A DNA stretch of 17,975 bases from Candidatus Omnitrophota bacterium (GTDB lineage: Bacteria > Omnitrophota > Gorgyraeia > B26-G9): the NCBI GenBank assembly GCA_022013205.1, contig JAKLQT010000066.1:1-17975 (forward strand), read 5' to 3'. Positions within the stretch are counted from its first letter, which is position 1. The number at the start of each line of letters is the position of its first letter. This document shows, one piece after another, positions 1 through 6,289 of this stretch. Position numbers and translations under genes: made by a program. The notes under the pieces are model-generated. The model was not told where the DNA came from. It searched no databases and was given only the letters and a program-made list of their open reading frames with translations.

Positions 1-235
1 GATTATCAAGATTAGCACCGATCCCTCCTACTTTAGCAGCAAGATGGATAACAATATCCGGCTTGGCATCAGAGTAAAGCCGCTTAACCGCATCCATATT
101 GACTAAATCATAATCTTCAATAAGCGGAATAAAAATATTTTTGCATCCGCGTTCCTTTAATTTGGCAACAAGATGCTTGCCTAAAAATCCCGCGCCGCCG
201 GTTACTGTAACTCGTTTATTTTTCCAGAAGTCCAT
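1..235 (-). CDS. fcl: GDP-L-fucose synthase, N-terminal part (cut by window edge)
   Basis: Converts GDP-4-keto-6-deoxymannose to GDP-L-fucose, the step after Gmd, in cytoplasmic nucleotide-sugar synthesis. The first 78 codons are present. They show an SDR-type Rossmann start with VTGGAGFLGKHLV near residues 9-21 and the family stretch HLAAKVGGIGAN near residues 64-75, which is characteristic of GDP-fucose synthases rather than general epimerases. The start is the ATG at 235, preceded by a GGAAG ribosome-binding site. The gene runs off the left edge. Gmd lies upstream on the same strand, and normally the two are adjacent; here an IVP gene with its repeat arrays separates them. Identification rests on motifs seen in the N-terminus only. 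Confidence 0.88.
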   Translation of the reverse strand, partial: MDFWKNKRVTVTGGAGFLGKHLVAKLKERGCKNIFIPLIEDYDLVNMDAVKRLYSDAKPDIVIHLAAKVGGIGANLDN

Positions 236-244
236 CAATTTTTC

Positions 245-400
245 TTCCTTATTCAATTTGTTAAATAAGTTAAATTAAACAAAATAAGTTAAATTAAAAA
301 GAATCAGTTAAATATGTTTAGTAATTAAAGAATTAAGTCAAGTAAAATTAGTTAAATATAAAAAAATATGTTAAATACATTAAATTAGTTATCAAAGATA
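245..400. repeat. AT-rich short-unit array on the 3' side of IVP gene 1
   Basis: About 155 bases of degenerate units built on GTTAAATWA, recurring at roughly 9-10 base steps (near 257, 266, 285, 305, 351 and 368). The array starts just beyond the fcl ribosome-binding site and runs into the stop codon of the IVP gene at 401. The same word appears in the opposite orientation on the other side of that gene (785-841), so the two arrays form an inverted pair around it. Confidence 0.7.
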
Positions 401-784
401 TTAGTTATTACTTTTTTCTTGTTTTAGATATTTTATATATCCATTGAGTATTTTAATTGACTCAAAAATTTCTATACGGAATTCATCAAACTCACTTTGT
501 TTTATGTATCTTTCATCCAATGCCGCTGTAAAATGGTCTATTGACTCATAAAGTGACCCTCTTGCCTGACGACAAAACTGTATATTCTCTTGGTAGTGAT
601 AACGCCCATATCCTTCAGCTATATTAGCTGTCACTGAACGCGAAGCACGAATCATTTGATCAACTAGACGAAACTGCTCATTCTTTGGAAAACTTTTGAC
701 TAGTGTAGATACCTTCTTTCGCAATTCCCGACACTTTTGCCATACTACTAAGTCCTCAAAGGTTGAAGTTTTCTGCCTCTCCAT
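401..784 (-). CDS. Four-helix-bundle protein, 23S rRNA IVP / bAvd-like family (copy 1)
   Basis: A 127-residue protein of the S23/IVP family (Pfam 23S_rRNA_IVP; TIGR four helix bundle), which also contains the Avd accessory protein of diversity-generating retroelements. The signature is clear: FEDLVVWQKC near the start, IRASRSVTANIAEGYGR in the middle, then an alpha-helical tail. The molecular role of stand-alone members is unknown. The ATG at 784 is preferred; an upstream GTG at 805 would add seven residues (VNRLNRN) that are only translated repeat units. The gene lies between gmd and fcl, in the operon's direction, with no terminator or promoter of its own visible. No reverse transcriptase or variable repeat is present, so a DGR role is not supported here. 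Confidence 0.85.
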   Translation of the reverse strand: MERQKTSTFEDLVVWQKCRELRKKVSTLVKSFPKNEQFRLVDQMIRASRSVTANIAEGYGRYHYQENIQFCRQARGSLYESIDHFTAALDERYIKQSEFDEFRIEIFESIKILNGYIKYLKQEKSNN

Positions 785-841
785 ATTTCTATTTAACCTA
801 TTCACTCATTTAACTCACTTGTCCAATTTAACCTATTTGTC
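785..841. repeat. Short-unit array on the 5' side of IVP gene 1, inverted relative to 245-400
   Basis: On the minus strand the word GGTTAAATW recurs with spacers of a few bases between the gmd stop codon (842-844) and the IVP start. It is the reverse orientation of the array at 245-400. The array begins directly at the gmd stop codon, with no intervening native sequence visible. Confidence 0.65.
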
Positions 842-1888
842 TCAGTCTACTTTCCACCATCTATCAGGAAACTTCTTTTGAATGACCTTATCGCCTTCCC
901 CTATTACTTTCATCCCAGCAATCCTCATATCAGCATCCATCATTATCTTTACTAAATCATTAAATTTTATCTTTGGTTGCCACCTTAATACTTTCTTAAC
1001 TTTTTTTGTATCAGCAATAAGGCTATTTACTTCTGTAGGTCTGAAATAGCGAGAGTCAATCTCTACATATTTTTCCCAATCCAAACCAACATAACTAAAA
1101 GCTGTTTCAACTAATTCTTTCACAGAATTAGACCCCCCCGTACCAGTAACATAATCATCGGGTTTATCTTGCTGTAAAATTTTCCACATAATCTCTGTAT
1201 ATTCCGGCGCATAGCCCCAATCCCTTTTAGCCTCCAGATTACCCAGATAAAGTTTATTTTGTTTACCAGCTAAAATATTAACTACTGCCTGGGTAACCTT
1301 TCTACTGACAAAGGTCTCCCCTCTACGCGGGCTCTCGTGGTTAAAAAGTATGCCGTTACAAGCAAAGATATTATATCCGTCACGATAGTTTTTTGTCAGC
1401 CAGTATGAATAAAGTTTAGCGCAGGCATAAGGGCTTTGCGGCTGAAACTGGGTATTTTCAGACTGAGGCGGCAATGCGCTGCCGAACATTTCACTGCTGG
1501 AAGCCTGATAAAACTTGATCTTTCTGCCGCTGCGGCGGATTGCCTCCAGTATGCGTGTTGTGCCTAAAGCAGTTATATTTCCCGTGTACTCAGGGATATC
1601 AAAACTTACCCGTACATGGCTTTGCGCGGCCAAATGATATACCTCGTCAGGTTTTATATTAAAAATAATATTATTGATTTGTTCGGCATCGGAAATATCG
1701 CCATAATGCAGCAATAATTTGGCCCCTATAGAGTGAGGATCAACATAAATATGGCCTATCCTGCTGGTATTAAAGGTGCTCGCGCGCCGGATTATACCAT
1801 GCACTTCATAGCCTTTAGATAAAAGCAACTCTGCCAAATATGAACCGTCTTGGCCCGTTATACCGGTTATAAGAGCCTTCTTAATCAT
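842..1888 (-). CDS. gmd: GDP-mannose 4,6-dehydratase
   Basis: Converts GDP-D-mannose to GDP-4-keto-6-deoxy-D-mannose with bound NADP, the first committed step to GDP-fucose and related deoxyhexoses of surface glycans. The 348 residues are full length. Visible features are the Rossmann loop GITGQDGSYLAE (residues 9-20), the GMD-specific stretch RRASTFNTSRIGH (34-46), the catalytic neighbourhood FYQASSSEMFG (126-136; Ser131 and Glu133) and the YxxxK pair Tyr154/Lys158. The ESPRRGETFVSRK nucleotide-sugar motif follows. Its ATG overlaps the stop of the upstream Wzz-like gene (ATGA at 1885-1888), which implies translational coupling. The product would feed the downstream fcl. Confidence 0.97.
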   Translation of the reverse strand: MIKKALITGITGQDGSYLAELLLSKGYEVHGIIRRASTFNTSRIGHIYVDPHSIGAKLLLHYGDISDAEQINNIIFNIKPDEVYHLAAQSHVRVSFDIPEYTGNITALGTTRILEAIRRSGRKIKFYQASSSEMFGSALPPQSENTQFQPQSPYACAKLYSYWLTKNYRDGYNIFACNGILFNHESPRRGETFVSRKVTQAVVNILAGKQNKLYLGNLEAKRDWGYAPEYTEIMWKILQQDKPDDYVTGTGGSNSVKELVETAFSYVGLDWEKYVEIDSRYFRPTEVNSLIADTKKVKKVLRWQPKIKFNDLVKIMMDADMRIAGMKVIGEGDKVIQKKFPDRWWKVD

Positions 1889-2907
1889 TTCTTCACCAAA
1901 TTATTCAGCCAGAATTCCCGTAAAAATACCGCAAGCAATCCGAAAAACAGGCCCATAGCTATTAATATTACTAAAGTTTTTTTCCCCATAGAGTTTAGTG
2001 GCTTAGCAGAAACTCTTGGCTGTGATATAGTTCTCAGGTTTGAAATAAAATTATACTTTATCTTTAGTTTATCTATCGCCATTTGAAAATCACTTATTTG
2101 AGAAGTGGTAATTTTGAGTTTCAGGTTTAGGTTAACCCAGTCTATGGTTAATTCACTAGATTGGTTATTCAACTGGTTCAGGTAGCTGGAATTATTCTGA
2201 AGAAAGTTTGAAAGTAACAAAATCGAGACGTTTTCCGTAATTTCATTAATTGCATCCCCCTTTGTTCGTCCTGCACACTTTTCTAATATCTGCTTTGTAT
2301 TTATACTTACAAGCTTTATCTCCTCCATTAGTTTATCTTTTCTGGCTGTTACTTCTTTAATCTGTTCCTCTAAATTTTTACTCTTCTCTTTAGCATTTGC
2401 TATCGCGCGTTCATTAAATTTTACCTGACTATCAATTTCAGCCCGCTCAGCCTCAATGCGCTTGGCATAGCTATCAAGGATCACATCGTTCAAATTCCGC
2501 AACAGGACTACCCCATATTCCTTCTTCTCACTTCTTAAATCAACACTTACTTGCAAAATATTAGTTTTAGGCGGAATAAACACCTTAAATTCAATGCCAA
2601 GAGCCTCCCCTAAATCTATCTTCAATCTCTTGCTAAGTTCATCATTAAAAGCATTATTTATAATCAAACCTTTTAAATTTTCCGCAGAGTCAAGATCATT
2701 AGCTCCGGTCAAAGACGGTCCTACAACCGGCGATTGGATCAGCATTGAGCTTCTGTACATCTTTGGAGAGAATAGAATATAAGTAAACCCGATGGCAAGC
2801 GTTAATAAAAATACCACAATCAAAGTCTTTTTACGCTTAACAATCGTTTTGATATACTGGCTTAAATCTATCTCTTCTTCTTCGTGATTCTGGCTATTTT
2901 GATCCAT
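1885..2907 (-). CDS. Wzz-like polysaccharide chain-length determinant
   Basis: A 340-residue inner-membrane protein of the Wzz/polysaccharide co-polymerase type. It has a short acidic cytoplasmic N-terminus, a first membrane helix at about 28-46, a long periplasmic part with a strong coiled coil (roughly 160-200), a Pro-rich stretch ISQPRVSAKPLNS typical of the family before the second helix, and a second membrane helix near 311-329. No cytoplasmic tyrosine kinase domain follows. The ATG at 2907 is chosen because a perfect GGAGG (2913-2917) precedes it; an in-frame TTG at 2919 lies across that ribosome-binding site. The preceding small regulator ends two bases upstream and shares the site, so the two are probably coupled. 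Confidence 0.9.
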   Translation of the reverse strand: MDQNSQNHEEEEIDLSQYIKTIVKRKKTLIVVFLLTLAIGFTYILFSPKMYRSSMLIQSPVVGPSLTGANDLDSAENLKGLIINNAFNDELSKRLKIDLGEALGIEFKVFIPPKTNILQVSVDLRSEKKEYGVVLLRNLNDVILDSYAKRIEAERAEIDSQVKFNERAIANAKEKSKNLEEQIKEVTARKDKLMEEIKLVSINTKQILEKCAGRTKGDAINEITENVSILLLSNFLQNNSSYLNQLNNQSSELTIDWVNLNLKLKITTSQISDFQMAIDKLKIKYNFISNLRTISQPRVSAKPLNSMGKKTLVILIAMGLFFGLLAVFLREFWLNNLVKK

Positions 2908-2908
2908 A

Positions 2909-3058
2909 TTAACCTCCAAAAGTTTTCATCACAAGGCCTTTTTTAGCAAAGGGTTTAAGCAGATAATTGGTTTTACCTAAAGAGATCTTAATGTGACCGG
3001 AGATGTCTCTTTGCGATAGGTCTTCTTTAGAAGATAAGAGGCGTAATATCTTAAACAC
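2909..3058 (-). CDS. Short winged-helix regulator, EPS-associated MarR type
   Basis: A 49-residue ORF. It contains LSQRDISGHIKISLGKTNYL (residues 14-33) and then an LKPFAKKGLV stretch, which matches the helix-turn-helix of the EPS-associated MarR-family regulators that often open exopolysaccharide loci. Those proteins are usually about twice as long, so the C-terminal half is missing here. It starts at GTG 3058 with AGGAG five bases upstream. Its last codons, GGA GGT TAA, are themselves the ribosome-binding site of the Wzz-like gene. It may be an active minimal regulator or a remnant kept as a leader peptide that couples translation; the sequence does not decide. First gene after the promoter at 3121-3149. 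Confidence 0.75.
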   Translation of the reverse strand: MFKILRLLSSKEDLSQRDISGHIKISLGKTNYLLKPFAKKGLVMKTFGG

Positions 3059-3062
3059 ATCT

Positions 3063-3098
3063 TCTCCTAATTAGCCTCTTCGGCCTGTGTGTTCCGGG
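3063..3098 (-). promoter_or_regulatory. Structured leader motif, copy 1
   Basis: The transcribed leader contains ACACACAGGCCGAAGAGGCT followed by AATTAGGAG, the ribosome-binding site. The GGCC/GGCT arms can pair across a GAAGA loop. A near copy with the matching change to GGCC/GGCC lies at 3403-3440, so the motif recurs. Possible function: a control element for the EPS operon (inference). Confidence 0.5.
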
Positions 3099-3120
3099 TA
3101 GCGTTCATTCATTGAACAAT

Positions 3121-3149
3121 ATAGTATTATATTTGACGATTTCTGTCAA
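3121..3149 (-). promoter_or_regulatory. Sigma-70-type promoter of the polysaccharide operon
   Basis: On the minus strand TTGACA (3149-3144), a 17-base spacer and TACTAT (3126-3121). The predicted transcript starts near 3114 and gives a leader of about 56 bases before the GTG of the short regulator. Confidence 0.8.
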
Positions 3150-3160
3150 GGAGCTTTTGG

Positions 3161-3316
3161 GTGGAAGCCTGGATTAAAACAAAAACAAATGGTGATTTTG
3201 ATTTACTGTTACCTGAAAATATACGCGGTCTAAGAGTAAGTTTTATTCTTACACAGAGACAGTATGATCACGGAATTTTTGGTTCCTTCTTATTTAAGTT
3301 GGGAGAAAGAACCTGA
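3161..3316 (+). CDS. Possible small ORF, unrecognised
   Basis: An open frame of 51 codons starts with GTG at 3161, eight bases after a GGAG. It lies back to back with the EPS promoter. The translation (WIKTKTNGDFDLLLPENIRG and a following IFGSFLFKLGERT) has no family I recognise. Its 3' end overlaps an imperfect hairpin (3281-3313). It could be a chance ORF or a gene remnant. Confidence 0.2.
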   Translation: MEAWIKTKTNGDFDLLLPENIRGLRVSFILTQRQYDHGIFGSFLFKLGERT

Positions 3317-3342
3317 TTACAGCGACTAAATCAGCAGCTTAC

Positions 3343-3380
3343 GATCCACAGATTACGCAGATTACACGGATTAAAAAAGA
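3343..3380. repeat. CAGATTACG-type nonamer repeat
   Basis: Reads ATCCACAGATTACGCAGATT and then ACACGGATTAAAA: three or so 9-base units of the form CRCAGATTA. The same units in the reverse sense occur at 7739-7830 and 8691-8726. This text is, from memory, scattered through many unrelated bacterial genomes. Confidence 0.75.
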
Positions 3381-3402
3381 CTAAAAACTAACGCAGAATG
3401 AA

Positions 3403-3440
3403 TCCTCCCCTAATTGGCCCCTTCGGCCTGTGTGCCCCGA
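3403..3440 (-). repeat. Structured leader motif, copy 2 (displaced)
   Basis: On the minus strand GGGGCACACAGGCCGAAGGG, then GCCAATTAGGGGAGGA, closely matching the EPS leader at 3063-3098, including the ribosome-binding-site-like tail. No start codon or gene follows it; it lies directly after the brnA-like stop codon. It looks like a leftover of a duplicated or interrupted leader. Confidence 0.55.
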
Positions 3441-3719
3441 TCAGGCCTTTAATGTATGTGTAAGCTCCGACTCAATCTTCTCTGCCAAAAATATTTTCAT
3501 TAAAGACTGATATGGTACGTCTCGTTTATGCGCGAGGAGTTTGAGTTCCTCCAACATTATTTCTGGAAGCCGTATAGAAATCGTTTTTACTGATGGTTTT
3601 AATTTAGAAAAGATAGCTCTTTTGCCCTTTTTCCAATCAACATAATCAGTCGAATCATGTTTGCTCCAGAAATTTCTTTCACTCTCTTCGTTTTTAAATT
3701 TCAATTGTTGTTTTTTCAT
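3441..3719 (-). CDS. BrnA/CopG-type antitoxin
   Basis: A 92-residue protein with an N-terminal part rich in charged and aromatic residues (SERNFWSKHDSTDYVDW) and a C-terminal ribbon-helix-helix segment, KTISIRLPEIMLEELKLLA (about 54-72). This is the layout of CopG_antitoxin proteins that partner BrnT toxins. The RHH part should bind the operator of the operon, and the remainder should neutralise the toxin. Its ATG overlaps the toxin stop codon (ATGA, 3716-3719), so the order is toxin first, antitoxin second, as in BrnTA modules. Confidence 0.85.
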   Translation of the reverse strand: MKKQQLKFKNEESERNFWSKHDSTDYVDWKKGKRAIFSKLKPSVKTISIRLPEIMLEELKLLAHKRDVPYQSLMKIFLAEKIESELTHTLKA

Positions 3720-4018
3720 GATTGCTTATAAACCCTCCTCTCTTTACGATTCATATTCCTCGCGCAAATAATTCTCATTTGTTTCCCGCGGATGGTAAAA
3801 ACAATAAAAAGCATTATTTCCGCATCAGTTTGTCCAAGCGCGTAATATCTATTCTCAGCTCCAGAATGTTTTATATCATCAGCAACTACCAATGGGTGAT
3901 TAAAAAATATCTGTTCGCACTCTTGAGGTGTTACATTATGCTTAACCCGATTTTTATCAACATTGGATTTATCCCATTCAAAGCCAGCGCATTCAAAAAG
4001 TTTTGCTATCGCGTCCAT
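3716..4018 (-). CDS. brnT: BrnT-family ribonuclease toxin
   Basis: A 100-residue toxin of the BrnT family, RelE-fold mRNA interferases that inhibit translation. Visible family features: FEWDKSNVDKNRVKHNVTP (about 12-30), where the Lys and His belong to the conserved front motif, then FFNHPLVVADD, ENRYYALGQT, and the C-terminal RIICARNMNRKERRVY with the conserved Arg residues. I chose the ATG at 4018. A longer frame starting with TTG at 4054 would begin exactly on the -35 box TTGACA, so it cannot be the real start. The promoter places the RNA start at or beside this ATG, so the mRNA is probably leaderless. Confidence 0.88.
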   Translation of the reverse strand: MDAIAKLFECAGFEWDKSNVDKNRVKHNVTPQECEQIFFNHPLVVADDIKHSGAENRYYALGQTDAEIMLFIVFTIRGKQMRIICARNMNRKERRVYKQS

Positions 4019-4025
4019 GTTATAA

Positions 4026-4054
4026 AGTATATAATAACTATATACATTTGTCAA
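4026..4054 (-). promoter_or_regulatory. brnTA promoter with palindromic operator
   Basis: TTGACA (4054-4049), 17 bases, TATACT (4031-4026). A perfect inverted repeat GTATATA-N5-TATATAC (4027-4045) covers the spacer and the -10 box. RHH antitoxins commonly repress their own promoters through such sites, so this is the likely BrnA/BrnT operator. Binding is inferred. Confidence 0.75.
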
Positions 4055-4209
4055 GAGTGAGTTTAAAATTTTTCATAAGTTGGCATTCCTTCCCCGTCGC
4101 TTTTTTCAAAATTCAAACTAAACGCAGCGAATTATTTCGTGATTGCCAACACTTGGGTGATGGGAAGAATGAGACAACTATTTGTGATGGGGAGTTGTTA
4201 AAGGCTCAT

Positions 4210-4554
4210 TTAATATATATCAAGAAGTATCTTAAGCCGCTCTTCCGCAGCCTTCAATGTCTGAGGTGACACTGTGCCCAAACACTTAGATAACCGTTCT
4301 GTAGAAACAGACCTTATATCTTCACATTTAATAAAACTTTTTTTGGATACTCCACCTTCTGGAGGGCTTACGGCCACATGAAAAGGAATCCCTTTTTCTT
4401 TAGTGGTAATAGGGATAATTACAACTATGCCTGCTGGTCCGTGGTTAAAAGCATCTACAGATATGACCAGGCATGGACGATACCCTGCTTGCTCATGTCC
4501 TCTTACAGGATTAAGATTAACAGTCCAAATCTCGCCTCGAGAAGGGGTAACCAT
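4210..4554 (-). CDS. mazF: MazF/PemK-type mRNA interferase toxin (module 1)
   Basis: A 114-residue endoribonuclease toxin of the PemK/MazF fold. It has the typical opening RGEIWTVNLNPVRGHEQAGY followed by RPCLVISVD, then IVVIIPITTKEKGIPFHV and the SFIKCEDIRSVSTERL stretch around the active-site region (Lys-Cys-Glu-Asp-Ile-Arg). The length is normal. It starts three bases after the antitoxin stop codon, so the pair is cotranscribed. The ORF is uninterrupted and probably functional. Confidence 0.93.
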   Translation of the reverse strand: MVTPSRGEIWTVNLNPVRGHEQAGYRPCLVISVDAFNHGPAGIVVIIPITTKEKGIPFHVAVSPPEGGVSKKSFIKCEDIRSVSTERLSKCLGTVSPQTLKAAEERLKILLDIY

Positions 4555-4557
4555 AGA

Positions 4558-4806
4558 TTAAGAATCCTTTATATCATCTAAGAGGGTTGCGTCCCAGCCT
4601 TCTCGTTCTTTCAACTCTTCTTGCCAGCCCTTAGGATCTTTACGCAGGGCATCAAAGGCTGCATTAGTCTTTTGAAGGAAGTCTCGTCGGTAATATAGTT
4701 CTATAGCCTTAGTCAGACTGGATTGCATAGATTTTCCAGATTGTTTGGCAATGCGCCGCAACATCTTATGCGCCTTAGGCTCAATTCTAATTGTTGTGCT
4801 TATCAT
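4558..4806 (-). CDS. RHH antitoxin partner of MazF (module 1)
   Basis: An 82-residue protein beginning MISTTIRIEPKAHKMLRRIA, a ribbon-helix-helix DNA-binding start, followed by KSMQSSLTKAIELYYRR and an acidic C-terminus that could wrap the toxin. The ATG at 4806 is preferred because GGAGG lies eight bases upstream (4815-4819); an upstream TTG at 4821 overlaps that site. Encoded directly ahead of mazF. Expected to repress its own operon; no clear operator was identified. Confidence 0.85.
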   Translation of the reverse strand: MISTTIRIEPKAHKMLRRIAKQSGKSMQSSLTKAIELYYRRDFLQKTNAAFDALRKDPKGWQEELKEREGWDATLLDDIKDS

Positions 4807-4965
4807 CCTATCATCCTCCAATCTTCTCTACAATAAAGCATACCATATTGACTACATATTTGCTAACATTAAAATTATAAATTTTTAAGAGTCTACTATC
4901 AACGTCGCAAAACTTCAGCGCGCCATTTCCGGCTCTCGTCGAAACCCCTACCTCTTTCTCCCATC

Positions 4966-4998
4966 CAATGTCGCGAAAGTGTTACTTTTGTGACGTTG
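4966..4998. repeat. REP-like palindrome with a separate half copy
   Basis: CAATGTCGCGAAAGT, a GTT loop, and ACTTTTGTGACGTTG make a 15-bp stem with three G-U pairs if transcribed. A related half, CAACGTCGCAAAACT, lies at 4900-4914. It stands in the gene-free stretch 4822-5226, which otherwise shows only the hairpin repeat at 5126 and a 14-base scrap (TTTGCTTTAACAAC, 5111-5124) also found in the elyC-like tail at 5659-5672. Confidence 0.55.
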
Positions 4999-5125
4999 TA
5001 ACTAGGACAGTGTTTTGTTGATTTTCACATGTTGGTCATTTTGAATTTCTTAGATGCTTTGTTCCGGGTGTATCGTTGGCAGGAGCTGTGTAATTATGGG
5101 GCATTCTTAATTTGCTTTAACAACT

Positions 5126-5175
5126 AGTGAATAACTACGGGCTCACGCCCGCAGAATTCTGCAGCAATAATTAAA
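5126..5175 (-). repeat. 50-bp hairpin repeat, copy 1
   Basis: Direct repeat of 5969-6018 with three substitutions in about 50 bases. On the minus strand the core is CTGCGGGC-GTGA-GCCCGTAG: an 8-bp stem closed by a GNRA-type loop. All three differences between the copies fall in the left arm and keep pairing. Flanked by the remnants at 5227-5952. Confidence 0.7.
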
Positions 5176-5226
5176 AAGCGCAAACTTCCCCCTTTTGTTA
5201 AAAGTAGGTTTTATGGCCGTAAAATA

Positions 5227-5391
5227 CTAAGTTATAAATTCCAAATAATTAGACTTAGAGATAACCTGAAATTTAGCGTTTTTATACCCGTTTACCCATG
5301 ACGTAGGAGTTTTAACTTTTTTATCCGCCCATTTAATTTCATATCCGCGTAAGTCACCGCCTGATTCTTCAACCATATCTATCTCCTGCTT
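5227..5391 (-). pseudogene. C-terminal remnant of an ATPase with DUF4143
   Basis: Fifty-four codons reading KQEIDMVEESGGDLRGYEIK, then WADKKVKTPTSWVNGY and a KFQVISKSNYLEFIT end. This matches the nuclease-like C-terminal end of ATP-binding DUF4143 proteins (EIDxIEE...GYExKW...Y...NYLxFI). The rest of the protein is absent: an in-frame stop lies directly upstream at 5392-5394. The intact ATPase at 6348-7514 has a different C-terminus, so this is not its duplicate. A promoter and start-like ATG stand just upstream (see 5421-5473). Confidence 0.75.
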
Positions 5392-5420
5392 TTAATATAT
5401 ACATGACCTATCACTTTCCT

Positions 5421-5473
5421 TAATTTAGTCATTTAACTGACTAAATTATATCAAATTCATAAATTTTAGTCAA
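5421..5473 (-). promoter_or_regulatory. Promoter with palindromic operator, orphaned
   Basis: TTGACT (5473-5468), 17 bases, TATAAT (5450-5445), close to consensus. A perfect 11-bp inverted repeat TAATTTAGTCA-N6-TGACTAAATTA (5421-5448) overlaps the -10 box and the expected start site. Downstream comes AGGTC-ATG (5402-5404) and a 10-codon frame that runs straight into the DUF4143 remnant. Looks like the regulated promoter of a gene whose body was deleted. Confidence 0.75.
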
Positions 5474-5544
5474 CTTTTTAATTAACTTACTCAAGATACA
5501 ATACCTCTGTGCTAATAAACACATGAAAATATTGTACTCAATTT

Positions 5545-5952
5545 TTATATCTGTCCTCTTAATTTTGCCCATATTAATCCAAGCGACTCATAAACCGCTC
5601 TTTCAGTTTTTTCAATATTACCTGATGAGGGGGAAAACGCCGCTGGACTTAATCTATTTGCTTTAACAACCAAATGCCCGGTTGAAGCTGGGATCGGATT
5701 CATTCCCATTTTTTTAAATAAAGCCATCGACCTTGGCATATGAGAAGCTGACGTAACTAATGATATAATAACTGTCAATATAGATATTTTAACCATAATA
5801 TCGAGAAAGATAACTTCGTCCGCGCCTTCACAGCTGTACATGGCTGCCTGCTCAACAGGATCTCCCGCATCTCTCAGGTTCAAAAAATTAATACCCTTTA
5901 CCACCCGTCCGTCTTTCACATCTAAACATGGGATGATTCTTTTTGCTAACAC
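5545..5952 (-). pseudogene. Chimeric ORF: HisF front joined to ElyC/YdcF (DUF218) tail
   Basis: A 135-codon uninterrupted ORF starting GTG with GGAGG upstream. Residues 1-52 are HisF (RIIPCLDVKDGRVVKGINF with catalytic Asp11, through GADEVIFLDI). Residues from about 64 onward (VTSASHMPRSMALFKKMGMN to IWAKLRGQI) are the C-terminus of the ElyC-like protein also encoded at 9051-9826. About 12 codons of unassigned sequence join them (5761-5796). The HisF part differs from the intact hisF at many third positions, so it comes from a diverged allele, while the DUF218 part closely matches the local copy. The HisF barrel is incomplete, so enzyme activity is not expected. Confidence 0.85.
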
Positions 5953-5968
5953 AGTACCTCCGGATCAG

Positions 5969-6018
5969 AGTGAATAACTACGGGCTCACACCCATAGAAT
6001 TCTGCAGCAATAATTAAA
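5969..6018 (-). repeat. 50-bp hairpin repeat, copy 2
   Basis: Second copy of the repeat at 5126-5175, same orientation. Core CTATGGGT-GTGA-GCCCGTAG keeps the 8-bp stem with two G-U pairs. It lies just upstream of the chimeric ORF's ribosome-binding site. The minus strand is also open here for about 65 codons, ending EFYGCEPVVIHSDPEVLC just at the GTG of the chimera; copy 1 hits a stop in that frame, so coding is doubtful. Confidence 0.7.
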
Positions 6019-6289
6019 TAATTAAGTTGATGAAATACTGATTCTTTCTCTATCGATCTTTGAATCCTAACAGCATTTACCAGAATTTTCAAGAATATTC
6101 TATTGACATAGTTTTTACAGCAGAGCTTTTTGCGCTGTAAACATTTAAAAATATAAAAAAATCACCACAGAGTCCACAGAGAAAAACCAAAGCATCACTC
6201 GTTGCAAAAGTCAGAGGGCCGCGGCTGCTGATACTTATCCTTCTTTAATGCTAAGAGAAATCATGCAATTTGAAATTTGAAGTTATGAT
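6019..6289. other. Gene-free stretch with a CACAGAG repeat
   Basis: No convincing gene. It holds CACCACAGAGTCCACAGAG at 6163-6181, a repeat text that recurs, from memory, across many bacterial genomes, and an open but unrecognised minus-strand frame that reaches the chimeric ORF. Confidence 0.5.

Noticed and set aside
3716..4054. Longer BrnT with 11 extra N-terminal residues from TTG 4054
   Set aside because: The extra codons are the promoter (-35, spacer and -10) of the operon.
4003..4269. Plus-strand 88-codon frame between the BrnTA and MazF modules
   Set aside because: It overlaps the ends of both neighbouring genes in antisense, has no ribosome-binding site and no recognisable domain. 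The stretch 4055-4209 shows nothing I can support.
5151..5163. Adjacent EcoRI and PstI sites (GAATTCTGCAG) suggesting cloning-vector contamination
   Set aside because: The same text occurs in both native hairpin repeat copies with divergent flanks and diverged stems, so it is genomic.
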